The notes under the pieces: model-generated
The model's database searches: none
What the model saw: the letters and a program-made list of their open reading frames with translations, nothing else
Told to the model about the DNA's origin: nothing
Shown: one piece after another, positions 8,132-16,226 of the stretch
How positions within the stretch are numbered: the stretch's first letter is position 1
How the letters are laid out: each line of letters begins with the position of its first letter
From: Polyangiaceae bacterium
GTDB lineage: Bacteria; Myxococcota_A; Polyangia; Polyangiales; Polyangiaceae
DNA: 64,000 bases
Direction: 5' to 3'
Assembly: GCA_025937835.1 (NCBI GenBank)
Contig: JAICQO010000017.1
Coordinates: forward strand, 1-64,000
Made by a program: the position numbers and the translations under genes

Positions 8132-11100
8132 TCAGTATCGTTTTCGCCAGATCAAGTCGACGGCGGACGCGCCCTTGTCGCCCACCTGGGTGGACAGCGA
8201 CCAGGCTCGAGCGAAGCGGAACTCGACGGTCAAGAACGTGCGATCGGGGCTCTGGCCGGGTGCCGGTTCGCCGAGCGCCTGAGTCACGCGCGCGGCGACG
8301 CGCGGGGTGAGCTGCACGACCAGCTCGGGCCGCGGCGCGCCGGTGCTCGTGTCGATGCGCGCGGAGACGTCGAGATCGGTCACGCTCGAGAGGGCTCGGT
8401 TCAGACCTTGCGCCGCAGTGCCGCCCGCGACGCCCACGGCCGTGGACAACGAATCGCCGCTGCCAGCGCCGAACGAACCGTCGGGGGTTCCGAACAGCAG
8501 CAGCGTCAGGATCTCGTCCTGGCTGAGCGGTGGGTCCGAATTGAGCCGCAGCTTGCCTTGCTTGGCGGTGCCCGCGTATTCGGCATACACCGTGTACCCC
8601 GCCGGGGAGTCGTAGCGAGCGACCGCGCTGATCGTGGGGTTGTCGGGTTCACCGCCCGTGAACGTGACGCTCCCCCGCTCGATTTCGAACTTCTTACCGG
8701 AGATGTCCAGCGTGCCGCTGCGCGTGTCGATCCGGCCTCGCACGTCGAGCTCCTCGCCCACGGTCGCTTGCACTTTGCCCGTGAGCGTCACGTTCGCCTG
8801 TTGCCCCTTCTTGATCGAGACTTCTCCGAGGTTCACGCCGATCACCGTCTTTTCGGCGGGCTCTTCGCCGGGCGGGGCCTCCTCCTCGATCGGCTGGAGC
8901 GGGATGGCCGCGAACTCGCCGTCTCGCCGGCGATAGCCGACGCGGATCCGCTCGTCCTGGTCGAGGGCCTGGATGCCTTGCGGTGCCAGCTCGGGCAACT
9001 CGACGTGCAGGCGTTTGACGTCGACCTGCAGCCGGCTCTCCCGCGCGCGCTCGTCGCGCCGGTAGTGCGCCTCGACTTTGCCCCAAGCATCGCCGACGGA
9101 CTCGCCCTCGATCGTGAGCGGCAGCTTGTCGTCCTCCGGGATGTCGAGGCTGCCGTCGAAAGCGACCGGCGTCACGCCGTCGAGGCGCGCGTCCGCTTTG
9201 GCGCGGAAGCCGCCGCTCAGGCCGCGGGCGCGAAGCTCGGTCACACGCACGCGCCCGGGTGTGACCTCGACCGTGCCCTGGATCCCGTGGAAGCGCTGGC
9301 CGAGCTTCGGCAATTGAACGACGCCGCCCTTCAACGCCGCGCGTCCGTTGAGCTGTGGCGTGCCGCCCACCATCTTTGCCGAGAATTGCGCGTCGAGCCG
9401 CCCGTCGAGCTCACTCACCGAGCCGGCGACGGCCGGAGCGAAGGCCGCTAGCCGTAGATTCTTGGCGAACAGCGAGCCTTCGAGGTTCTGGTCCACTTCG
9501 GGCACGGTTCTCCTGCCCCAGACGAAGCCCGTGCTGACTTTGGCTCCGGCGCTGCCGCCGGCGCCGTCGAGCTTGGCCTCGAACTCGATGCGCTTTCCGT
9601 CGGTGCCGAGCTTCGCCGTCAAGCGCTCGAGCACCAGCTGCTCGATACGCAGACGTCGCGTCTCGAGCTCGAGCGACAGCCGCGCGTCCGCGCCGAAGCC
9701 CTCGAGCTCTGCCCGCCCCGAGATGCGGCCGCGGATCTGACGATCGCGCAGGATCGGGATCACGGCCAGCGGAAACTCGGTGATCTCTGCCTTGAGCGAG
9801 CCCCGCACCGGGCTGTAGTTTTCAGTGGCCTTTCCGAGCTCGGCGACATCGCCCTGCCAGCGCGAATCGAGCGCGATGACTTGACCGCGGCGGCCATCGG
9901 CCTGGACCCGGAGCGCGCCCTCGGCGCGTGAGTACTTGGCTTCGACGAACACGCCGAGACCGCGCGGATCTTCGCGCTCGTTGACGGGTCCGAAGTGGGC
10001 GAGGGTAAGCAGCGCTTCGACCTTGGGATCGGCGAACGTACCCTTCGCCTGAACGTCGAGCGCCATCGCTCCGCGCAGATCGTTCGGGCGGATCGGCGTC
10101 GGGAGCCGTTGGAGGGCGCGGCCCGGGACGTTGAGCTTTGCCTCGAATGGCGCGGCCATCAACGCAGCGCTGCGCAACCGCTCGGGCGACAGCGACAGGC
10201 CGGCGACCTTCGCGGACAGATCCAGCAGCGTGCCGTGTTCGTCGAACAGGCGCGCCTCGACGCGGCCGCCCTGATCGTCTACTCGTGCGTCGAGGTTCAC
10301 GTCCATCCCGCGCAGCGTCCAGGGCGCGGTCTCGCGCGCGAGCCCCGGGTCGTTGGTGTTTCCAGCGTCCTTGCGCTGACCGACGATCAACAGCTTGTGG
10401 GACTCGAGGGCGAGGCGCGCTTTTGGCGGGCCCTTTCCGGGCTGGGCCTCGAGCGCGGCGTCCAGCTGCACGCGGCCCGTAGCCCGCTCGACGCCGGCGA
10501 TAGGGAACAACGGTGCGACCCGCTTCAGGTCGATGTCTCCGACCACCGACAGCGCGCCGCTCAGGTTGCGGAGGTCGGCCGCTTGGGAGAGCGGACCGCG
10601 CGTGGTCAGCTCCTGCATCGAGATCTTTGCGTTCGCGCCCTCGCCCAGGGCGACTGCGAGGTTACCCGTGAGCTTTCCCTTCTCGAGCTCGAGCTCGACG
10701 TCGGCGGTGCCGTTCTGAAATTTGCCGAGCGAAACCTGGCGAGCCTTGGCCGTCACCTTGCCCTCGGGCAACTTGCCGGGGCCGCGCAGCGAGGCGTCGA
10801 GATCCACCCGCGCCTGCTTGACCTCGGTCTGGATGCCGAACACGGACAGCGCCTTCACTGGTTCCAGGCCACGCGCGCGGAGCTCGAGCTTCTCGAGCGA
10901 CCTTCCGTAAACCGCCGAGAGCTCCGCGCTGCCTGCGCCGTCGATCGTCAACTTGTCTACAGAGAGCTTGCCGCCCGCGGTGCTCAAGGCGCGTGCTCGG
11001 AGCTCGAGCTTCGCGCCCGGGTTGGCGAGGCGTGCCACCAGATCTCGCACGAGCTCCTTTCCGTTCGGCGTGATCGTGGCCTGGACTTCGACCGTATCCG

Positions 11101-12640
11101 GATCCTTGCCGGCGATCCGTGCCCGAACCGCGAGGCGATCGGGCGTGCCGCTCGCATCGAGCTTCGCGCGCGTGAGCGTTCGGTCTGCCACCGTGACCTG
11201 GGATGCCGTGACCGTCGCCGAGAGTTGGGGCGCCTTCGTGGAGCCGCGCGCTTCGGCGACCACGTGGACGCGCTGGCTCCGCAGCGCGGGATGACGGACG
11301 TTTCGAGCAGAGAGCTCGGCGCGCGCTTCGAGGCGATCGGCAGCGCCGTCGTATTTGCCAGTGATTTGCAGGGGACCAGTGGCACGAAGGCCTCCGGTCA
11401 GTACGGCGATCCGCTGCGAATCGTCGAGCTCGGAGCGGCTCTGGACCTCGGCGACCACGCCCGCGGGGCTCGAGCGCACCGCGAACTCGGCGCGAGTGCG
11501 GGCGCCCGGCTCGGCGATCTGAACGTGACCGTCGACGCTGGTGGGGCCGGACTTCGGCACGGCCACGGTGGCTGCCAGAGTCACTCCCGGCAAAGCGTAG
11601 TCCTCGAAGCGCGACTCGGCGGAGGTCGCGGCGCTCACCTTGCCGCGCAGCCCGCTGTCCTCGAAGCGCAGCGTTGCGTCGGCCCTGATCGAGACCGCGG
11701 TCTTCGGCCCATCGGGGACGACCTGCGAGACGTCGATGCCTTGCGTCTCGACGTGCGCCTCCAGAAGCGGAACGCGACCGTCGTTCTGGAAGCGACCCTT
11801 GGCGCGCAACGAAGCAGCCTCGCGCTGGGCCTCGAGCTCGAGCAACAGATCGTCGAAGGGGCCGGAGACCTTCGCCACCGCCTGGACCCCGGTGGCTTCA
11901 GCCTCGACTTTGGCGGAAATCCTGCTCTTTTTTGGCTCGGTAGCCAGGAACGCCCGCGCGTCGAGCCGGCCGCGCACGCGCTCCACCTGCGGGATGCGCC
12001 GGGCGTCGAAGTTCAGGGAGGACACTCCGAGCTCCGTGCCTTTTGCGTCGTTCGTGAGCGACGCCTTCAGGCGAGCGAGATCCGTTTCGATCGGGCCGGG
12101 GCCAGCCAGCGCACCTCGAACCTTGCCGCTTTCGACGGCGATCTCGTCCACGACCACGCGCGTTCCGGGGCCTTGTGAGGGCGGGCTCGGCTTCTGCGGG
12201 TCGAAGGCGTGGGCCAGGGTGGGGGTACCGGTGCCGTCGTCGATCAACCACACCTGGAGATCGGCCACCGATGCGCGGCGCACGTGAACCAGCAACGGCT
12301 CGCTGCCCCCGCGCACGGCGTTGTAGACAAGCCTCGGCCAGGCTAGCGACACCTCGGCGTTTCGAGCGCGGACCACGGTCTTGCCGGCGGGGTCGCGGAT
12401 CTCGAGGTCTACGTCTTTCACCCCGCCGAGGTCCACGTGACCGATGCGGTCGATGATCAGACGCCCGCGGAACATCGTCTCGAGCGCGGAGTTCGTCTGA
12501 CTGACGATCAGGCCGCGAACTGGGCCGAAATCGAGCGAGAGCAGGGCGACCACGACCAGCAGGACCACGCCCGCCAACAGCCCGACAATCACCTTGAGCG
12601 CGAGCTTCGCGATCTTGCGGAGGCGAGAAGGACGGGCCAT
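8132..12640 (-). CDS. tamB: TamB/DUF490-type translocation and assembly module protein
   Basis: A 1502-residue inner-membrane-anchored, periplasm-spanning protein. One N-terminal TM segment (about 14-36) is followed by a very long repetitive beta-rich region. The C-terminal DUF490/TamB domain has the hallmark EILTLLLFGTPDG and the terminal LIWRKRY segment. Known: TamB with the Omp85 protein TamA supports outer-membrane protein insertion, and AsmA-like TamB proteins are implicated in lipid transport across the periplasm. The start is the ATG ending at 12640: it overlaps the stop of the upstream Omp85 gene (TGATG), and the TM anchor follows at once, whereas upstream in-frame codons lie inside that gene. 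The linkage strongly supports the assignment. Confidence 0.9.
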   Translation of the reverse strand: MARPSRLRKIAKLALKVIVGLLAGVVLLVVVALLSLDFGPVRGLIVSQTNSALETMFRGRLIIDRIGHVDLGGVKDVDLEIRDPAGKTVVRARNAEVSLAWPRLVYNAVRGGSEPLLVHVRRASVADLQVWLIDDGTGTPTLAHAFDPQKPSPPSQGPGTRVVVDEIAVESGKVRGALAGPGPIETDLARLKASLTNDAKGTELGVSSLNFDARRIPQVERVRGRLDARAFLATEPKKSRISAKVEAEATGVQAVAKVSGPFDDLLLELEAQREAASLRAKGRFQNDGRVPLLEAHVETQGIDVSQVVPDGPKTAVSIRADATLRFEDSGLRGKVSAATSAESRFEDYALPGVTLAATVAVPKSGPTSVDGHVQIAEPGARTRAEFAVRSSPAGVVAEVQSRSELDDSQRIAVLTGGLRATGPLQITGKYDGAADRLEARAELSARNVRHPALRSQRVHVVAEARGSTKAPQLSATVTASQVTVADRTLTRAKLDASGTPDRLAVRARIAGKDPDTVEVQATITPNGKELVRDLVARLANPGAKLELRARALSTAGGKLSVDKLTIDGAGSAELSAVYGRSLEKLELRARGLEPVKALSVFGIQTEVKQARVDLDASLRGPGKLPEGKVTAKARQVSLGKFQNGTADVELELEKGKLTGNLAVALGEGANAKISMQELTTRGPLSQAADLRNLSGALSVVGDIDLKRVAPLFPIAGVERATGRVQLDAALEAQPGKGPPKARLALESHKLLIVGQRKDAGNTNDPGLARETAPWTLRGMDVNLDARVDDQGGRVEARLFDEHGTLLDLSAKVAGLSLSPERLRSAALMAAPFEAKLNVPGRALQRLPTPIRPNDLRGAMALDVQAKGTFADPKVEALLTLAHFGPVNEREDPRGLGVFVEAKYSRAEGALRVQADGRRGQVIALDSRWQGDVAELGKATENYSPVRGSLKAEITEFPLAVIPILRDRQIRGRISGRAELEGFGADARLSLELETRRLRIEQLVLERLTAKLGTDGKRIEFEAKLDGAGGSAGAKVSTGFVWGRRTVPEVDQNLEGSLFAKNLRLAAFAPAVAGSVSELDGRLDAQFSAKMVGGTPQLNGRAALKGGVVQLPKLGQRFHGIQGTVEVTPGRVRVTELRARGLSGGFRAKADARLDGVTPVAFDGSLDIPEDDKLPLTIEGESVGDAWGKVEAHYRRDERARESRLQVDVKRLHVELPELAPQGIQALDQDERIRVGYRRRDGEFAAIPLQPIEEEAPPGEEPAEKTVIGVNLGEVSIKKGQQANVTLTGKVQATVGEELDVRGRIDTRSGTLDISGKKFEIERGSVTFTGGEPDNPTISAVARYDSPAGYTVYAEYAGTAKQGKLRLNSDPPLSQDEILTLLLFGTPDGSFGAGSGDSLSTAVGVAGGTAAQGLNRALSSVTDLDVSARIDTSTGAPRPELVVQLTPRVAARVTQALGEPAPGQSPDRTFLTVEFRFARAWSLSTQVGDKGASAVDLIWRKRY

Positions 12641-14766
12641 CAGAAGGGTTCTCCGATGCCGAAGGAAATGGCGACCGGTAACCCCCAGAGCGTGTCCGGC
12701 TCGAACTCGTCCGCGCTTTCGGGCGCTTGCAGTCCGGGGATCCGATAGCCGGCATCGAGCCGCACCGGTCCGACCGGCGTGGCGAAGCGAAGCCCGAGCC
12801 CTACGCTCGTGTGCGGATGATCGAAGCGGAAGTCGGTTTGATACGGAGAGACGTCTGCGAGGTCGCCGAACACGGCGCCTCGCAGCGGGCCGGTGATCGG
12901 GAAGCGCAGCTCGAGGCTCGCCTCCCAGAGTGTGAACCCGCCGAGCGGCAAGTCGCAATTGCCGGGGACGTCGCTGGAGCTCGCGTCGCAGCTGCCCGTC
13001 ACTTCCTCGCTGGTCTGTCCCGGGTTGTAGAAGGGTACCGTGCCGTGCGGGCCGATCTCACGCAGCGCGTAGCCACGATTGGAGCCCGAGCCGCCGGCGA
13101 AGAAGCCGCGCAAGAACATCAGCTGCACATCGCGCACCCACTCCGCACGCGACGTCGGAGAGCTGCCCGTGAGCGCGTTGGGCGCCACGGTGTCGCCGTA
13201 ATTCGCGGGGAAGAGGAAGCCCACGCTGGCTCGCCCCGCCAGCGTGAACCGGCGTCCGAGCGGCACGTAGCCGCGGGCCTCGGGCTGCAGCTTGACGTCG
13301 CGGGCGTCGCCTCCGAGCCCGGCGACCTGGAAGGTGGTGCTCGCATAGGCTCCCTTGGTCGGCTCGAGCCGGTCGTCGCGCGCGTCCAGCCGCAAGAACA
13401 GCTCCGGATAGGAGACCCAGACGGTGTCCAGATCCGGATCGAGTTGTCCGAGATACGTGAAGGGATCGTTGACTTGCACGTTGTGCGTGAGGCTGCCGTG
13501 AACCTTCCAGTAGATGGAGCGCTCGACGCCGGCCGCCGCACGCAGGTCCCGATATCCGAGGATCGGTAGCTCGGGATCGCGAACGCTCGAGAGCAGCACC
13601 GGGTAAATGCTGGCTTGAGTGCGGATCACGCCTTGCGTGATTGGTTCGATGAAACCCGGTTGGCGGAACTCGAGCCGCAGCCGCGCTTGGGGCAACAGCC
13701 GCTCGGGCGCCTCGAATTCGGGCAGGCGCGTCGGGTAGATCACCGCGCCGGGTACGAACTCGATCATCAGGTTGCGCAGCCCGCCCAGGAAATTCCGGTG
13801 TTCCCAGCCGGCTACCAAATGCACGTCGGTCTTTTGGCTGTCGACCGCGATACCACCTCCCAGGTGGACGCTTCTGAACTTGCTGACCTCGAGCTTCACG
13901 TCGATCGGAACCGTGCGATCCGCCGCCTTCTCGGTGTTCTCGTCGATGCGCGGCCGCACGCTCACGGAGCTGAACACGCCGAGGTCGAGGACGGCGCGCT
14001 CGGCGGATTCGAGCTCCGAAAGCGAGTACCGCTCGCCGGGCTCTAGCCCCAGGGAGGCGCGGACCCGCTCTTCGGGGATCTGCCCGAGCCCCTCGATCTC
14101 GATCTTGCCGAGGCGCACTTCGGGCCCGGGATCCACCCAGTAGCCGGCGCTCGCTCGGTTCTTTCCGAGGTTCACGTCGGCGGCGCGGCGCACCTTCACG
14201 AACGCATGTCCGTTGTCGGCGAAGACGCGCTCGATCGCCGCCGCTGCCTCCTCGAACGGCTCCTCTTCGAAGCGGCCGTTCAGCGGCAGTCGCGATTGCG
14301 CCGCGTCCTTCGCGTCTTCCGCGACCTCGGGATCGACCTGCTCGAGTCCATGCACGTCGACTCGAGCCACGCGCACCGGCTCGCCTTCCTCGACCACGAT
14401 CTCGACGTTGATCTCGTTGTCGTTGAGGTAGGTCACGCGACCGGCGCGCACGCGCGTCCAGTAGAACCCCCGCGCGCGGTAGTAGCGCTCGATGCGCTGC
14501 AAGTCGCGCTCGAGCACGTAGCGGTCGAAGATCTCGTAGTCGTAGATCAGTCCCTTGAAAACAGCGAGAAACCTGGGGGTCTCGCGGCTCGCGATCTTCT
14601 CCTCGAGCTCCCCGTCGTCGAGCGCACGATTGCCGGTGAAGTCGATGCGATTCAGCGCGTAGCGCCGATCGGGGATGGCAGTGCAGGCAGACACGGAGGC
14701 GAGCAGGAGCAAGGCGCCGAGGACCGCGAGCGCTCGACGCAGGGGTGAGTGCACGTGACCAATCAT
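12640..14766 (-). CDS. tamA: Omp85-family outer-membrane protein, TamA-like, with lipobox
   Basis: A 708-residue Omp85 protein. About three POTRA domains occupy residues 35-310 (for example LNRIDFTGNRALDDGE, ARVDVHGLEQVDPE and LGKIEIEGLGQIPEERV), the number expected for TamA rather than BamA's five. The rest is a 16-strand-type barrel carrying the loop-6 region FFAGGSGSNRGYALREIGP and a closing DAGYRIPG strand. The leader has a lipobox-like VSAC just after the hydrophobic core, so the protein may be lipidated, which is unusual for Omp85 proteins. I use the ATG at 14766; an in-frame GTG at 14775 is possible. It is the first gene of the tamA-tamB pair, divergent from a lipoprotein gene. Confidence 0.88.
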   Translation of the reverse strand: MIGHVHSPLRRALAVLGALLLLASVSACTAIPDRRYALNRIDFTGNRALDDGELEEKIASRETPRFLAVFKGLIYDYEIFDRYVLERDLQRIERYYRARGFYWTRVRAGRVTYLNDNEINVEIVVEEGEPVRVARVDVHGLEQVDPEVAEDAKDAAQSRLPLNGRFEEEPFEEAAAAIERVFADNGHAFVKVRRAADVNLGKNRASAGYWVDPGPEVRLGKIEIEGLGQIPEERVRASLGLEPGERYSLSELESAERAVLDLGVFSSVSVRPRIDENTEKAADRTVPIDVKLEVSKFRSVHLGGGIAVDSQKTDVHLVAGWEHRNFLGGLRNLMIEFVPGAVIYPTRLPEFEAPERLLPQARLRLEFRQPGFIEPITQGVIRTQASIYPVLLSSVRDPELPILGYRDLRAAAGVERSIYWKVHGSLTHNVQVNDPFTYLGQLDPDLDTVWVSYPELFLRLDARDDRLEPTKGAYASTTFQVAGLGGDARDVKLQPEARGYVPLGRRFTLAGRASVGFLFPANYGDTVAPNALTGSSPTSRAEWVRDVQLMFLRGFFAGGSGSNRGYALREIGPHGTVPFYNPGQTSEEVTGSCDASSSDVPGNCDLPLGGFTLWEASLELRFPITGPLRGAVFGDLADVSPYQTDFRFDHPHTSVGLGLRFATPVGPVRLDAGYRIPGLQAPESADEFEPDTLWGLPVAISFGIGEPF

Positions 14767-14816
14767 GCAAGCCACAGACCAGGTGTTTTGGCTCGAGTCG
14801 TGCTAACGCGAGCTGC

Positions 14817-15233
14817 GTGCGGTTCTGCCTCGCCTCGTTGCTCGCGTCCATGCTCTTCGGTTGTGCTGGCTCGTTGCCGGCTCCCGAAGCGGCGATCCAT
14901 CGCCACGACGCCTACGTCGAAGTGCCTTATCCGCCGCCGGCCGCGCTCGTCGAAGTCGTACCGGAGCCTTGGCCAGCGGGCGCCGTCTGGGTCGACGGGA
15001 ACTGGGTGTGGCGAGGCCGTTACTACGTGTGGCAGCGTGGCGGTTGGATGAAGGAAATCGAGGGCCTGAGTTACGCGGGCTGGAAGTGCCGTCTGGCCAA
15101 CGACGGGCGGCTGCTGTTCGCGAAGGGCACCTGGTACGATTCGCATCGGGAGCCGGCTCCAGCTCCGCCGATCGTCACGCCGGCCCACACGCCGCCCAAC
15201 GAGATCACGGTCGAAACCGAGGCCCCGCGCTGA
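14817..15233 (+). CDS. Small lipoprotein with YXWGXW-like Trp/Tyr repeat
   Basis: A 138-residue predicted lipoprotein. A GTG start at 14817 gives a clean signal peptide ending in the lipobox LFGC. The mature part has EVPYPPPAALVEVVPEPWP, then an aromatic WVDGNWVWRGRYYVWQRGGW segment, which resembles YXWGXW-repeat cell-envelope proteins. It ends in a Pro-rich tail. An in-frame ATG at 14745 would extend the gene into the divergent tamA start, so I prefer the GTG. Function unknown; members of this type are envelope-associated. It is likely monocistronic, with a hairpin 8 nt after its stop. Confidence 0.7.
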   Translation: MRFCLASLLASMLFGCAGSLPAPEAAIHRHDAYVEVPYPPPAALVEVVPEPWPAGAVWVDGNWVWRGRYYVWQRGGWMKEIEGLSYAGWKCRLANDGRLLFAKGTWYDSHREPAPAPPIVTPAHTPPNEITVETEAPR

Positions 15234-15241
15234 GGCCCGAA

Positions 15242-15258
15242 CGGGGCGATACGCCCCG
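15242..15258 (+). terminator. Hairpin after small lipoprotein
   Basis: Perfect 7-bp GC stem CGGGGCG/CGCCCCG (15242-15248 with 15252-15258) around the loop ATA, 8 nt beyond the lipoprotein stop. No T run follows. The position and strength suggest a terminator. Confidence 0.5.
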
Positions 15259-15375
15259 CTGCGCGGCAGTGCGCCTCCACCAGAGCGCGATACTTCGAAG
15301 CGAGAAGCTTCGCCCTGCGCGGCCGCAACCACGACGCTGTCCGGTTGGCACTCTAAGTGCAACCGGATCGGAACG

Positions 15376-15780
15376 ATGACTAGTAGCGAGACCACTGTGC
15401 TTGACCAGCGCTCGCCGAGCTCGATGCCGACGCCGGAGCTCGTGCGTCAGGCCGTCGAGGAGGCTCGCGATCTACTCCAGCTCGAGGTCCGGCTGGCGCG
15501 CGAAGAAGCGCGAGAAGATTTCGCTCGCTATCGGCGGCTGGGCTACGAGATGGGCACCGCGCTCGTGGTGCTGAACGCCGCCATCTCGACGCTGATCCTC
15601 GCGGCCGTGCTCGCCGCGGGGGCAGCCCCCACGCTGGCGCTCGCCATCGGCGGGGCCCTATTGCTGGTCTCGGCGGCGCTCGGGTTCCATGTTTACCGCG
15701 CGTTGCCGGGCTTCCCGCTGCAGCGCACCCTTTCACGCTGGAAATCCGAGGTCCAGGAGCTCAAGGAGCACGCACTATGA
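15376..15780 (+). CDS. Phage-holin-superfamily-like (DUF1469 type) membrane protein
   Basis: A 134-residue protein: an N-terminal amphipathic helix rich in Arg/Glu (about 20-55) followed by two hydrophobic helices (about 58-82 and 88-110) and a charged tail. This is the layout of the small 'holin superfamily III' DUF1469 membrane proteins, which are not lytic. Its stop overlaps the start of the next gene (ATGA), so the two are translationally coupled. The function of this family is not established; a membrane-stress or envelope role is only inferred. Confidence 0.65.
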   Translation: MTSSETTVLDQRSPSSMPTPELVRQAVEEARDLLQLEVRLAREEAREDFARYRRLGYEMGTALVVLNAAISTLILAAVLAAGAAPTLALAIGGALLLVSAALGFHVYRALPGFPLQRTLSRWKSEVQELKEHAL

Positions 15781-16202
15781 ATGACGGCAACGGCTCGAAC
15801 GGCGATCGACTTCACGAGCTCGAGCGCGAGGCGGCTGCGGCGCGCTTGCGCCTGAACGAACGCCTGGCGGTGCTCGACGAGCGCAAGGACCGGCTGGTGC
15901 AGTCGGTGAAGGGCGCGACCCGGCCGCCGCTGTCGTTGGTGCTGCTCGCTGGCGTCGGGCTCGCCGCGACCGTGTTGATCGTGCGCAGCTTGCGCCGCCG
16001 GCGGGTTGGGCCGCTCGAACGCGTGGCAACCCAATGGCTCGCCGCGCTCGAACCGCCGGCGCCGCCGAGCCCGGTCGTCAACGCGCTGAAGCGAGGCGCC
16101 ATCTCTCTGGTTGCTCAGGGAGTTCAGGAGCTCGGTCGCCGCAGCATGGAGCGCTGGGCCCCGCCGCACCCGGGCGCCCACCACGGCGACGGCTATCGCT
16201 GA
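15777..16202 (+). CDS. Small membrane protein coupled to DUF1469-type gene
   Basis: A 141-residue protein with a charged coiled-coil-like N-terminus (about 10-45, HELEREAAAARLRLNERL), one TM helix (about 52-70, LSLVLLAGVGLAATVLI) followed by an Arg-rich cytoplasmic anchor (RSLRRRRVG), and a hydrophilic C-terminal region. It resembles the DUF3618-like partners commonly found beside holin-superfamily proteins, but the match is only by layout. It overlaps the upstream gene by 4 nt (ATGA) and is convergent with the kinase gene. Confidence 0.6.
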   Translation: MNDGNGSNGDRLHELEREAAAARLRLNERLAVLDERKDRLVQSVKGATRPPLSLVLLAGVGLAATVLIVRSLRRRRVGPLERVATQWLAALEPPAPPSPVVNALKRGAISLVAQGVQELGRRSMERWAPPHPGAHHGDGYR

Positions 16203-16226
16203 GCTGTGCCGAGCTCCGCGCCGCGC

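Noticed and set aside
8024-9451. Long open frame (475 codons) on the plus strand opposite tamB
   Set aside because: It is antisense to a clear TamB reading frame. GC-rich codon use leaves antisense frames open; composition is Arg/Ala/Glu-rich with no domain.
9995-12178. Plus-strand open frame of 727 codons inside tamB
   Set aside because: Same antisense effect; no recognisable motif and the tamB frame is uninterrupted across it.
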